Origin: Ignavibacteriales bacterium
Lineage (GTDB): Bacteria > Bacteroidota > Ignavibacteria > Ignavibacteriales > Melioribacteraceae
Assembly: GCA_020061355.1 (NCBI GenBank)
Contig: JAGUYK010000033.1
Span: 1 to 64,000, forward strand
Direction of reading: 5' to 3'
Length of the DNA stretch: 64,000 nt
Part shown: positions 53,892 through 62,791 of the stretch, one piece after another
Position numbering within the stretch: position 1 is the stretch's first letter
Layout of the letters: each line of letters opens with the position of its first letter
The notes under the pieces: model-generated
Database searches by the model: none
The model's input: the letters and a program-made list of their open reading frames with translations, nothing else
Told to the model about the DNA's origin: nothing
Made by a program: the position numbers and the translations under genes

Positions 53892-55003
53892 TGAAAGGTC
53901 TTGTAAAAATATTGATAGTTCTGGTCGTTGCATTTATGCTCTTAGGCGCAATAATGGTTTTTACGGCAAGCGGAACTTACAGCATAACAAAATTCAACAG
54001 CATCTATTACTTATTCAAATCTCACCTGTGGAAAGTAATTGCTGCAGGATTTTTATTCTGGATTTTTGCTCATGTTCCATACGACTTATATAGAAAATAC
54101 AGTAAACCACTTTTAATAGGGATTATTGTCGTCCTGATTCTTACTTACTTCTTTGCTCCAAAAGTTAAAGGTGCATCACGCTGGATTGATTTAGGGTTTA
54201 TACAATTTCAGCCGTCGGAAGCGGCAAAACTGATTTTAATAATGCATCTCGCAATGATGATTGAAAAATTCGATACTAAAATTGCAGATTTCAAAGAAGG
54301 ATTTGGTTTTACATTAATCTGGATTATCGTGATAAGTGCTCTGGTTCTTATTCAACCGAATGTTAGTACAAGTCTGATAATAGGTGTAACCGGTTTCACG
54401 TTATTATATGTAGGAGGCGCGAGACTCAAGCATATAGCTTTTACCTTTATAACAGCTTTTGGATTTGCGAGCATCGGTATAATGATTTTTAAACACTCCA
54501 GGGAACGAGTGTTGTCATATTTTCAAAGTCTTTCAACAGGTAATGATATAAATATTCAGGTTACTCAGGCAAAGATTGCATTAGGTAGTGGCGGATGGCT
54601 GGGGGTCGGATTAGGGCATAGCAGGCAGAGTGATCTGTTCCTTCCTGAATCGTACGGTGATTTTATTTTTTCAATACTCGGAGAAGAGATTGGATTTCTA
54701 GGAGCGATATCAATTTTGTTCTGTTATTTAACACTTTTTGTAATCTGCCTCATCATTGCGAAAAAAGCTCAGGATAAATTCGGACAATTATTAGTCTTCG
54801 GTTTGGGATTCAATATTCTTGTTAGTGCATTCATTAATGCAGGAGTTGTAACAGGTCTTCTTCCAACAACAGGTATAACACTTCCTTTTATAAGCTTTGG
54901 CGGTACATCAATTATTCTATTTGCAGTTTCAACCGGAATAATTGTGAATGTGGCAACAGAAAGTCTTAAGACAGAAGGATTAAGGATAGCTCAGGTAGGA
55001 TGA
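53891..55003 (+). CDS. ftsW: Lipid II glycan polymerase FtsW
   Basis: FtsW polymerises glycan strands at the septum with FtsI. The 370-residue SEDS protein has ten membrane helices and the motifs KGASRWIDLGFIQFQPSEAAK (catalytic-loop side), LPESYGDFIFSILGEEIGFL and LLPTTGITLPFISFGGTS. A RodA identity is excluded by position between murD and murG. Confidence 0.95.
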   Translation: MKGLVKILIVLVVAFMLLGAIMVFTASGTYSITKFNSIYYLFKSHLWKVIAAGFLFWIFAHVPYDLYRKYSKPLLIGIIVVLILTYFFAPKVKGASRWIDLGFIQFQPSEAAKLILIMHLAMMIEKFDTKIADFKEGFGFTLIWIIVISALVLIQPNVSTSLIIGVTGFTLLYVGGARLKHIAFTFITAFGFASIGIMIFKHSRERVLSYFQSLSTGNDINIQVTQAKIALGSGGWLGVGLGHSRQSDLFLPESYGDFIFSILGEEIGFLGAISILFCYLTLFVICLIIAKKAQDKFGQLLVFGLGFNILVSAFINAGVVTGLLPTTGITLPFISFGGTSIILFAVSTGIIVNVATESLKTEGLRIAQVG

Positions 55004-56100
55004 GTAAAACAGCAATATATCGTTTTCTTTTTGCAGGTGGCGGAACCGGGGGACACTTATATCCGGCACTTGCAGTTGCGCAGCAGATAAAAGTATTAAA
55101 GCCGGAAGCTGAAATTTTATTTGTAGGAACAAAAAAGAAAATTGAAGCAAGAGTTGTTCCGCAATATGGATTTGATTTCAAATCGATCTGGATTAGTGGA
55201 TTCTCGAGGAAGCTAACATTAAGTAATCTTCTTTTCCCGTTGAAGGTTGTCGTTTCGATGATTCAGTCTTTGCTGCTGGTAATGAAATTTAAACCAAGAG
55301 TTGCAATTGGAAGCGGAGCTTATGTATCGGGTCCGGCAATTTGGGCTGCTTCGGTATTAGGTTCAAAAATAATTTTGCTTGAACAGAATAGTTATCCGGG
55401 AATTACGAATAGAATGCTCGAAAAAAAAGCTGAAGAAATTCACATAACGTTTGAGGAATCAAAAAAATTTTTTAGGAACCAAAACAAATTAAAACTTACC
55501 GGTAACCCGGTTAGAATGAACTTAGCATTAATAGATAAAATCGAAGCATTAAAGAATTATAGACTTGATAGCAAAAAGAAAACTGTTTTGGTAATCGGAG
55601 GAAGCGGCGGTTCGAAAAATATTAATGAAGCAGTTTCAAATTCAGTTTCTGAATTATTGGCTGACAATATCCAATTAATTTGGCAGACCGGTCAAACATA
55701 TTTTGATAATTATAGAAAGTTCGAAAATGAATCTGTAAGGGTTTTCCCGTTTATTGATGATATGACAGCAGCCTTTTCTGCATGCGATCTGTTGATTGCA
55801 CGAGCCGGAGCAACAACTATTACAGAAGTTTCATATCTCAAAATCCCTGTGATATTTGTTCCATCCTCACATGTGGCGGCAAATCATCAGTATAAGAATG
55901 CAAAAGCAATTAGCGATGCTTCTGCCGGAATATTAATTGAAGATAAAAATTTGAACTCAACTTTAGCAGATTCGATAAAAAAAATAATAAACGACGAAAA
56001 AAAACTTGAGCAATTGAGAAGAAATATCGCAGCATTTGCTAAACCCGAGGCAGCCAGAATTATCGCTGAGGATGCAATTAGATTGACAGAAAAACTTTGA
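55000..56100 (+). CDS. murG: UDP-GlcNAc:lipid I N-acetylglucosaminyltransferase MurG
   Basis: MurG adds GlcNAc to lipid I, making lipid II. The 366-residue GT28 enzyme has the N-terminal FAGGGTGGHLYPALAVAQQI, GSGAYVSGPAIWAA, LEQNSYPGITNRML, TGNPVR, the hinge GGSGGSKNINEAV and the donor-binding LIARAGATTITEVSYLKIP. Its ATG overlaps the ftsW stop by four bases. A 71-base gap follows before murC. Confidence 0.96.
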   Translation: MSKTAIYRFLFAGGGTGGHLYPALAVAQQIKVLKPEAEILFVGTKKKIEARVVPQYGFDFKSIWISGFSRKLTLSNLLFPLKVVVSMIQSLLLVMKFKPRVAIGSGAYVSGPAIWAASVLGSKIILLEQNSYPGITNRMLEKKAEEIHITFEESKKFFRNQNKLKLTGNPVRMNLALIDKIEALKNYRLDSKKKTVLVIGGSGGSKNINEAVSNSVSELLADNIQLIWQTGQTYFDNYRKFENESVRVFPFIDDMTAAFSACDLLIARAGATTITEVSYLKIPVIFVPSSHVAANHQYKNAKAISDASAGILIEDKNLNSTLADSIKKIINDEKKLEQLRRNIAAFAKPEAARIIAEDAIRLTEKL

Positions 56101-56171
56101 TGGGAAATTAATAATACATATAAATTGAAATTTCTTGAAAGGATATAAGTTTTGAAAAAGGAAACTTATTT

Positions 56172-57551
56172 ATGATGATGCAAACCGTAAAGAATGTTCA
56201 CTTCATCGGAATCGGTGGGATAGGAATGAGCGGTATCGCTGAAATTTTATTAAGTCAGGGTTTCACAATAACCGGTTCCGATCTCAATAAGACAGAAGTA
56301 ACCGATCGGCTTGAAAGTCTGGGAATAAAAATTTATGAAGGGCATTCAGCAGAAAACTTGAAAGAAGCTGATGTAGTTGTTTTTTCATCTGCGGTTACAC
56401 TCGATAATCCCGAAGTGAAAGCAGCTCAGGAAAGAAAAATTCCGGTTATCAAACGTTCGGAAATGTTAGCCGAATGCATGCGAATGAAATACGGAATTGG
56501 GATTGCCGGTACACACGGAAAGACAACTACTACATCAATGGTTGGACTTGTATTAACCGAAGCCGGTATTGATCCTACAATTATTGTGGGTGGGAAGCTT
56601 AGCAGTCTTGGCGGTACTAATGCACGCCTTGGTCATAGTGATTATATAGTAGTTGAAGCTGATGAATTCGACAGAACATTTTTAAAATTAACACCGGTCA
56701 TAGCAGCATTAACAACACTTGAAAGAGAACATCTGGACACCTATAAAGATCTGGATGATATAAAAGGTGCATTCGTAGAATTTGCAAACAAAGTTCCCTT
56801 CTTCGGATTTGTTGTTCTTTGCCTTGACGAACCGGCTCTTCAGGATATTATTCCTTTAATCAATAAAAAAATCTTTACTTACGGATTAACACCACATGCT
56901 GATATTCGGGCGATTGATATTACTCATAAAGAAAGATCAACAGAATACACATTGGTTTACAAAGGGAAAGAACTTGGACGCATTAAACTTAATATCCCCG
57001 GTTTACACAATGTTAGAAATTCATTGGTAGCCGTTACTATAGCCTCTGAAATGGGAGTTGAATTTGATGTTATTAAGAAAGCACTCGAATCATTCTCCGG
57101 TGTTTACAGACGGTTCGAAAAAAAATATGATAACGATATACTGGTGATTGATGATTACGGTCATCACCCAACAGAAATAAATGTCACACTCGATGGAATC
57201 AGAAGAGGATGGAACAGAAGGTTGTTGGCAGTATTTCAACCCCACCTCTATTCGCGTACAAGGGATTTTTCTCAAGAGTTTGGAAGATCATTTTTGAATT
57301 CTGACATCTTCATTTGTACCGATGTTTACCCGGCAAGAGAAAAACCGATTGAAGGAATTACCGGGGAGTTAATCACAGACGCAGCAAAGAAGTTTGGTCA
57401 TAAAAATGTTTACTACGAACCAGATAAAACAAAGTTGCCGGATCTTCTTAAGAAGATATGTAAGAAGGGTGATATTGTAATCACTCTTGGCGCCGGCGAT
57501 ATCTGGAAGTTCGGTGAAAAATTTGTTGAGCTATTAAAAGCAAAAAAATAA
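56172..57551 (+). CDS. murC: UDP-N-acetylmuramate-L-alanine ligase MurC
   Basis: MurC attaches L-Ala to UDP-MurNAc. The 459-residue protein has VHFIGIGGIGMSGIAEILL, the ATP-loop IAGTHGKTTTTSMVG, VVEADEFDRTFLKL, LEREHLDTYKD, DDYGHHPTEI and FQPHLYSRTRDF. Three consecutive ATG codons open the frame; a GGA sits upstream of the first. It follows a 71-base spacer, the only gap of size in the cluster besides that before ftsZ. Confidence 0.96.
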   Translation: MMMQTVKNVHFIGIGGIGMSGIAEILLSQGFTITGSDLNKTEVTDRLESLGIKIYEGHSAENLKEADVVVFSSAVTLDNPEVKAAQERKIPVIKRSEMLAECMRMKYGIGIAGTHGKTTTTSMVGLVLTEAGIDPTIIVGGKLSSLGGTNARLGHSDYIVVEADEFDRTFLKLTPVIAALTTLEREHLDTYKDLDDIKGAFVEFANKVPFFGFVVLCLDEPALQDIIPLINKKIFTYGLTPHADIRAIDITHKERSTEYTLVYKGKELGRIKLNIPGLHNVRNSLVAVTIASEMGVEFDVIKKALESFSGVYRRFEKKYDNDILVIDDYGHHPTEINVTLDGIRRGWNRRLLAVFQPHLYSRTRDFSQEFGRSFLNSDIFICTDVYPAREKPIEGITGELITDAAKKFGHKNVYYEPDKTKLPDLLKKICKKGDIVITLGAGDIWKFGEKFVELLKAKK

Positions 57552-58322
57552 ATGACGAAGAGACAGAAAATATTTAATCTGGCATTAATGATAACCGTAT
57601 TTGGTCTATTGACCTATTTATCGGTTTCATTAAGTCATTTTGAGAATAAAAAAATTGAAATCATATCGCTCGATGGAAACCTTCATTTATCAAAAGAGCA
57701 ATACTTTGAATTCGCTAACCTTTTAGATAGAAACAACTATAGTAACCTGACCACACAGTCCATAAAAGACAGAATTAGAAAGCATCCTTATGTAGAAAGG
57801 GCAGATGTTAGATATGATGGAAATGGTAAAGTATCAATAAAAGTTTCGGAAAAAATATTCGAATCAATTCTATTATTCGGCGATAATCAATATTTATTAA
57901 CGGAAGAACTGCAAATACTTCCGATGCTTCCTAAAACAAAAAAAATTGATTACCCAATAATTTCAAATCCGGCATTGGAGAATTTGAAAACGCTTAGGTA
58001 CATGAATAAGAATAATGATTTAGTAATTGCTTCCAAAATAATTAGTGCCGTAAAATTAATTAATCCGGAATTATATGACGGATTTTCAACTGTCGATTTG
58101 CAAAATGGCGGTGATATAATTCTCTATTTCTCATTCTTTGATTATCCGGTAATTATTGGAAGAGGAAGCGAAATAAGAAGAACTATTTATTTCAACAATT
58201 TATGGACTTACCTGAAAGGAAAGGAAATTAACAATTTTATGAATTATGTGGATCTGCGTTATGGCGGACATGTCTATTTAGGAATTCAAGAAACCTCAAA
58301 AGAGGGGAATAAACAATCATGA
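57552..58322 (+). CDS. ftsQ: Cell division protein FtsQ
   Basis: FtsQ (DivIB) links FtsL/FtsB to the divisome. The 256-residue bitopic protein has one N-terminal membrane segment (about 9-29, FNLALMITVFGLLTYLSVSL) and a POTRA domain (about 33-105, ISLDGNLHLSKEQYFEFANL, IRKHPYVERADVRYDG), then a beta domain ending VDLRYGGHVYLGIQ. It begins immediately after the murC stop and overlaps ftsA by four bases. Confidence 0.92.
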   Translation: MTKRQKIFNLALMITVFGLLTYLSVSLSHFENKKIEIISLDGNLHLSKEQYFEFANLLDRNNYSNLTTQSIKDRIRKHPYVERADVRYDGNGKVSIKVSEKIFESILLFGDNQYLLTEELQILPMLPKTKKIDYPIISNPALENLKTLRYMNKNNDLVIASKIISAVKLINPELYDGFSTVDLQNGGDIILYFSFFDYPVIIGRGSEIRRTIYFNNLWTYLKGKEINNFMNYVDLRYGGHVYLGIQETSKEGNKQS

Positions 58323-59560
58323 AGAAAAATATTATAGCAGGGTTAGATCTTGGAACAACAAAAGTATGTGCTGTCATTGCCGAGAAAACAGAGAACTCGA
58401 TCAACATACTCGGTTTTGGAGTTGCCCCTTCTGAAGGATTGAACAGAGGATTGGTCGCAAATATTTCGAAGACTGCCGAGGCAATTACTGAAGCAATGAG
58501 TATTGCATCGAACCGTGCCGGGCTTACCGTTAAAGAATTAAATGTTGGAGTTGCCGGTGAGCATATCACAAGTCTGCGTCATAGAAATTATGTAACAATA
58601 AATAATCCCGAACATGAAATTGCAGAAAGCGACTTAGAACGTTTGAAATCTGATGTTCAAACAATCCGTATTCCGTCCGACCGGCAGATATTACATATTA
58701 TTCCGGAAGAATACTTTGTTGATTACCAGGGAGGAATTGAAGACCCGATTGGAATGTGCGGGCAGCGACTGGAAGCGGTAAATCACGTTGTGCTTGCTTC
58801 TGTACCGGCAATTCAGAATATAAAGAAATCCGTTGAACGTGCCGGCTTCGTTGTAAAGGATTATATACTTCAACCGGTTGCATCAAGCTTGTCAGTTCTC
58901 GAAGAAAATGAAAAGGATCTTGGTATTCTGTTGATTGATATCGGCGGCGGGACAACCGATATAGCAATTTATCATAAACGGGCAATCAAACATACCAAGG
59001 TTATTGGTGTTGCTGGAAACCAGGTTACAAATGATATCCGCGAAACTTTGGGAATTGTGACTGCAGATGCAGAAAAACTTAAAAAAGAATATGGATATGC
59101 AATAGAGACAGCTATTATAAAAGATGAAGACATATTTATTAAAGGAGTTGGCGCCCGGGGTAATATTAAAATTCCGGTAACTCTTCTTACACAAATAATC
59201 AGTGTGAGAATGAGAGAACTTTTTTCATTGATTGAAAATGAACTTCGGCATACTGGATTCAAAAATAAAATAAAAGCCGGTGTTGTTTTAACTGGCGGCG
59301 GGTCACTTCTAAAAGGATGTACGGAACTTGCCGAAGATGTATTCGGATTACCGGCACGTATTGGTGTGCCGCTTGAACTCGGTGCAGGTTTATCTAACGA
59401 AGTTGAAAGTCCCGAGTTTGCAACAGTAGCCGGATTGATAAAGGGAATTCCGGGTAAATCTTCATCAGAAGGTTTTACAACTGTCAAAACTTCATCAGCT
59501 AAAAAAATTGATTTAGTTAAAGCATTTAAAAAAGTTCAAGATTTTTTTGAAAAACTATAA
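58319..59560 (+). CDS. ftsA: Cell division protein FtsA
   Basis: FtsA is the actin-like anchor of FtsZ at the membrane. The 413-residue protein has the ATPase motifs IAGLDLGTTKVCAVIAEK, LLIDIGGGTTDIAIY and VLTGGGSLLKGCTELAED; the 1C domain lies at about 85-165. The C-terminal KIDLVKAFKKVQDFFEKL is the amphipathic membrane-targeting helix. It overlaps ftsQ by four bases; 23 bases separate it from ftsZ. Confidence 0.97.
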   Translation: MKKNIIAGLDLGTTKVCAVIAEKTENSINILGFGVAPSEGLNRGLVANISKTAEAITEAMSIASNRAGLTVKELNVGVAGEHITSLRHRNYVTINNPEHEIAESDLERLKSDVQTIRIPSDRQILHIIPEEYFVDYQGGIEDPIGMCGQRLEAVNHVVLASVPAIQNIKKSVERAGFVVKDYILQPVASSLSVLEENEKDLGILLIDIGGGTTDIAIYHKRAIKHTKVIGVAGNQVTNDIRETLGIVTADAEKLKKEYGYAIETAIIKDEDIFIKGVGARGNIKIPVTLLTQIISVRMRELFSLIENELRHTGFKNKIKAGVVLTGGGSLLKGCTELAEDVFGLPARIGVPLELGAGLSNEVESPEFATVAGLIKGIPGKSSSEGFTTVKTSSAKKIDLVKAFKKVQDFFEKL

Positions 59561-59583
59561 TAATACCACAACAAGGAGGTTAT

Positions 59584-60864
59584 ATGCTTAAATTCGTCAC
59601 TCTTGATAAGGAAGAACCTAGAAAACTTTCTGCTCAAATTAAAGTCGTAGGCGTTGGAGGCGGGGGATGCAATGCAATCGACAGCATGATCAAACGAGGA
59701 CTTAACGGCGTCGAATATGTAGCGGTTAATACCGATGCGCAAGTTCTTGATAGCAGTCTTGCTCTTCACAAAGTTCAGGTCGGTACAAATGTAACTCGCG
59801 GACTCGGTGCCGGAGCCGATCCCAACGTTGGCAAAAAAGCAATTGAAGAAGACCGCGAAAAACTTACTCATATTTTAGAAGGTAGCGATATGGTTTTTGT
59901 TACTGCCGGAATGGGCGGCGGTACAGGAACCGGCGGAGCCCCTATCGTTGCTTCGATAGCTAAAAGTCTCGGTGCCCTGGTTATCGGTATTATTACCAAA
60001 CCATTTGCATGGGAAGGTAAGCAGAGAATGAAAAATGCCGACGAGGGAATTAAGGAATTAAAACAATATGTCGATAGTCTTATTGTAATCCCAAACGGAC
60101 GAATTTTAAGCATACTCGACAGCTCAACAGCGGCACGTGCCGCATTCGATAAACCGAATGAAGTTTTATATGAAGCCACTCGCGGTATTGCAGATATCAT
60201 AACTATCACAGGAATAATTAATGTTGACTTCGCCGATGTTCGTACAGTAATGAAAGAAAGCGGACAGGCATTAATGGGTTGCGGAATTGCAAGCGGAGAA
60301 AACCGTGCAATTGAAGCTGCTCAGAAAGCAATCTCCTCTCCTCTGCTTGAGGGTATTTCAATTAAAGGTGCCAAGAATATTCTTCTAAATGTTTCCGGTT
60401 CATCAAATATGACGATGCAGGAAATTGAAGAAGGGAACAAAGTTATTTATGAATCCGCCGGTGAAGAAGCCAATATTATTTTTGGTCTGGTTAACAAAGA
60501 AGATATGACTGAATATATTTCTTATACTGTTATTGCAACAGGATTTGGCACAGAGGTAAGTACTAAAACTATAAGCAATATAAAGAAAGAGAAAGAGGAA
60601 AAAGTTAAAGAAAAGAAAACCGTTGCAGTCGGAGGATTCTCCAAAGGCAAAATGGAAGTAGATCAGAATGCGGATCTAAATGTCCCAACTATTTTAAGAT
60701 ATAAACCGAAGGGGAACGATCCCGAACTATTTCCGGATGATTCAATTATCCAGAGCGGATTTAAAACCGAACCTAACATATATATGGAAGAAGAGGATAA
60801 TTATTCCAAACCGAAATTTGATGAAGAAGATAGTTCCTCGTTCTTAAGAAAAATTATGGATTGA
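59584..60864 (+). CDS. ftsZ: Cell division protein FtsZ
   Basis: FtsZ is the tubulin-like GTPase of the division ring. The 426-residue protein has VGVGGGGCNAIDSMI, the tubulin signature GMGGGTGTGGAPIVA, FDKPNEVLYEATRGIAD and NVDFADVRTVMKESGQALMG. The tail is unusual: a motif like the conserved C-terminal peptide (NVPTILR, 366-372) is followed by 54 more, acidic residues that end with SSSFLRKIMD. A perfect AAGGAGGT lies 6 bases before the ATG, implying high expression. Confidence 0.97.
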   Translation: MLKFVTLDKEEPRKLSAQIKVVGVGGGGCNAIDSMIKRGLNGVEYVAVNTDAQVLDSSLALHKVQVGTNVTRGLGAGADPNVGKKAIEEDREKLTHILEGSDMVFVTAGMGGGTGTGGAPIVASIAKSLGALVIGIITKPFAWEGKQRMKNADEGIKELKQYVDSLIVIPNGRILSILDSSTAARAAFDKPNEVLYEATRGIADIITITGIINVDFADVRTVMKESGQALMGCGIASGENRAIEAAQKAISSPLLEGISIKGAKNILLNVSGSSNMTMQEIEEGNKVIYESAGEEANIIFGLVNKEDMTEYISYTVIATGFGTEVSTKTISNIKKEKEEKVKEKKTVAVGGFSKGKMEVDQNADLNVPTILRYKPKGNDPELFPDDSIIQSGFKTEPNIYMEEEDNYSKPKFDEEDSSSFLRKIMD

Positions 60865-60892
60865 GAATATTTTAAATATCTGAAGGTGAAAT

Positions 60893-60994
60893 ATGACAGG
60901 GTTCATTTTACTCGGTACAATGTTCCTTGTAATTGTTCTTATGTTGAACAAGGCATTTAAGATCTTTCATTACTTTAGATCTGATATAGAATAG
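60893..60994 (+). CDS. Small membrane peptide downstream of ftsZ
   Basis: The 33-residue reading frame encodes MTGFILLGTMFLVIVLMLNK then AFKIFHYFRSDIE: one membrane helix (about 3-19), then a short basic amphipathic end. GAAGGTG lies 6 bases before the ATG, and the frame ends just before the operon terminator, so it is probably the last cistron of the dcw operon. I know no named family for it; a role in division is guessed only from position. Confidence 0.6.
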   Translation: MTGFILLGTMFLVIVLMLNKAFKIFHYFRSDIE

Positions 60995-61003
60995 TCTTTC
61001 AGT

Positions 61004-61076
61004 AAAGGCTGTATTTGATTTTCCCTTGTTGTGGTGACGAGCGGATCAAAAGAAAATCAATGCAGCCTTTTTTATT
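61004..61076 (+). terminator. Long-stem terminator of the dcw operon
   Basis: AAAGGCTG(T)ATT(T)GATTTTC at 61004-61023 pairs with GAAAATCAATGCAGCCTTT at 61052-61070 (about 19 pairs with one G-U and one bulge), followed by a T-rich run. The loop of 28 bases is large for a terminator. Confidence 0.8.
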
Positions 61077-61169
61077 CTTTTGGCAAAATCCCGAAGTGCT
61101 TTTTTCATTTAATTAATTAGCTGGGGAAAAGCTTAATTCCTTGTAATTCTATTTTCTTTTACCCTCTTA

Positions 61170-61195
61170 ATTACTAATTTTAACCAACCTAAAAA
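61170..61195 (+). repeat. 26-bp direct repeat, copy 1
   Basis: A 26-base sequence beginning ATTACTAATTTTAACC, identical to 62792-62817. Each copy lies shortly before a start codon (19 and 16 bases) of the outer-membrane gene and its broken copy, so it is shared 5' sequence of a duplicated gene. Confidence 0.85.
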
Positions 61196-61213
61196 GACAC
61201 GCAAATTAATCCT

Positions 61214-61320
61214 ATGAAAAAATTATTATCTTTGTTTTGATATTAATTTCACTAAACACAGCAATTGCTCAAGAAGGTGAAGATGTTGGTTGGGTTGCAA
61301 TGTTTGGTGCTTCCGGCCGT
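61214..61320 (+). pseudogene. Truncated, frameshifted copy of the outer-membrane gene at 62833
   Basis: After the shared upstream repeat, this stretch starts ATGAAAAAATTATTA and continues with the signal peptide and AQEGEDVGWVA of the gene at 62833 (there AQEGEDVGWVARFG, here AQEGEDVGWVAMFG). A frameshift in the signal sequence puts a TGA after eight codons. Homology ends near 61320 at the junction with the methyltransferase region. It is a broken remnant of a tandem paralogue. Confidence 0.8.
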
Positions 61321-61359
61321 GTAGAAAAAATACTTCACCAAACTTACGAGATAGACCTC

Positions 61360-62244
61360 TTAGTTACTTTTTTTCAGCAAAAAAGTGACGCTTGCAATGT
61401 ATCTACCGCCCAAGTATCCGAGCTTATCGATCAGTCCCAAATTTTTGTACATGTATGGCCGATGTCCAAAATAAGAGAACAACTTCGATAGAAAATAATC
61501 CTTAGTGTATGTAAAGGAGGCTTTGAGTGTTGCACGTTCAGCAACCCGAGCCAGCTCCCTTGCGGTCAGGTAGTTCGTGTCTGTCTCAAGGACATGCGCG
61601 AACACCTCTGCAAACTCTTCCAGTGATTGCCAGCCTCGCCTGTCCATTTCACGATAGTAGTGTGCATTAAATCCAAGCTTTGCAAAGAAAAGCATCAGCC
61701 TCGCTCGCCTTCTCACATTTCTGACTTTGTGTACAAACGGCATGAGCGCATGACCTTCCCACAAAACTTCACGAGTGGGAAATACGTTGATACTCACTCC
61801 CCCTGTATGCAAACAGCGATGAATCTCGCGGAAAACAAAGTCGTGGTTCCCAACATGCTCAAGGACTTGGTTGCTTGTAATGAAATCGAAGCTGTTATCG
61901 GGAAATGGCCAGACGTCTTGTACCGAGATGTGGGAAAGTTGATTGTTCCAATTAACTTGCGGATGTCGCTGCGACAAAAATTGCTTTGTCCCCTCCATAT
62001 ACGATGAGTGTTGCTGTCCGGCGTCCGTAACATCCATGCCAAACGCATCAAACTGAATACTTGGCTGAAGCATCGGCAATACTGCCAAAATGTGTGACAG
62101 TAGCCTACCATCGCCACAACCGACATCAAGAATGCGGATTCGACCTTCCTTTTCTTGGCTCCCATTCCCAATAAAGCTATTGATTACTGCGACGATATGT
62201 TGATGCGTAATGGAGCCAGCAGTGGAAAAGTTTTGCTTATTCAT
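61360..62244 (-). CDS. SAM-dependent methyltransferase, horizontally acquired
   Basis: The 294-residue class I methyltransferase has the SAM motif I ILDVGCGDGRLLSHI (residues about 38-52), an acidic FGMDVTDAG, and the motif IV-like FDFITSNQVLEHVGNHDFVF, then CLHTGGVSINVFP. The target is unknown; similar enzymes modify sugars, lipids or small molecules in surface-polysaccharide loci. The DNA is visibly richer in G+C than all neighbours, with codons such as GCG, CGC and CTC. It is flanked by a broken gene and an IS3 remnant and is opposite in direction to its neighbours. AGGA lies ahead of the ATG. Confidence 0.85.
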   Translation of the reverse strand: MNKQNFSTAGSITHQHIVAVINSFIGNGSQEKEGRIRILDVGCGDGRLLSHILAVLPMLQPSIQFDAFGMDVTDAGQQHSSYMEGTKQFLSQRHPQVNWNNQLSHISVQDVWPFPDNSFDFITSNQVLEHVGNHDFVFREIHRCLHTGGVSINVFPTREVLWEGHALMPFVHKVRNVRRRARLMLFFAKLGFNAHYYREMDRRGWQSLEEFAEVFAHVLETDTNYLTARELARVAERATLKASFTYTKDYFLSKLFSYFGHRPYMYKNLGLIDKLGYLGGRYIASVTFLLKKSN

Positions 62245-62309
62245 TGTCGTCCTAACAGATAGTCAGTCATCCAGAAAAGTCCCAGCTAAATGCAAACCTC
62301 GATGAACCA

Positions 62310-62559
62310 ATGAGTGAGTCGTCCTAAAAAAGGTTGACTGTTATTTATACACCTCTCTGAGTAGCAGAGAGGTGTTTTTATTCCATTTTTTGACCGAAAC
62401 AGTATTTTGTATATGCATCTCTTGGGGCGTTAACATTGAACAACTTAAGTGTGGTCTCTTGGTATTGTAAATCATTATCGATTGCTCTACATGTTTTTTC
62501 GCCTTTTCAAAACTATCAAATTCTTCATCAAAATAAAACTCATCTTTCAGTATCTGCAT
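62310..62559 (-). mobile_element. IS3-family transposase C-terminal remnant and element end
   Basis: The frame 62341-62559 encodes 72 residues (MQILKDEFYFDEEF, YNTKRPHLSCSMLTPQEMH) matching the end of the IS3-family OrfB integrase domain, after the catalytic region, which is missing. The adjacent GTCGTCCTAAAAAAGGTTGA (about 62319-62338) looks like an insertion sequence end. The upstream part of the element is lost. It is likely the tool that brought in the methyltransferase, or a later scar. Confidence 0.75.
62349..62375 (+). terminator. Strong hairpin in the IS remnant
   Basis: ACACCTCTCTG-AGTAG-CAGAGAGGTGT (11 perfect pairs) followed by TTTTTATT on the plus strand. It encodes the last residues of the transposase remnant on the minus strand and could stop readthrough into the element. 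Confidence 0.7.
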
Positions 62560-62791
62560 TACCTTTTGGATTGAAAAAAGAAGTTGTTATGTGCTTAACT
62601 CGAGAGTGTAAATAATTATCAATCCATCTTTAGAAACTATTCTTATTCTTTTAAGAGTGGCTTCTTTTTTCATCAATCTTTCAATCAATTCATTCAAATC
62701 AAAAAACTCAACCTTGCCTGCCAGCCGACCGGTTCTCAATTATCAATTCTAAATTTGCTTCTGGGTTTATCATTTTTCTTTTGTCAGCGGA
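62560..62791. other. Intergenic stretch with a possible ORF fragment
   Basis: No complete gene is seen. On the minus strand, 62587-62733 reads about 48 codons from a TTG, ending with LMKKEATLKRIRIVSKDGLI and IIYTLELST before TAA. It looks like protein-coding text but I cannot assign a family or a sound start; it may be a decayed fragment. A CG-rich patch (GCCTGCCAGCCGACCGG, about 62716-62732) stands out from the AT-rich surroundings. Confidence 0.4.

Noticed and set aside
58972-59487. 171-codon minus-strand frame
   Set aside because: It is antisense to ftsA, which has unmistakable motifs.
61627-62171. Two antisense or shifted frames of about 125 codons in the methyltransferase region
   Set aside because: They shadow the methyltransferase, which has clear SAM-binding motifs; high G+C lengthens chance frames.
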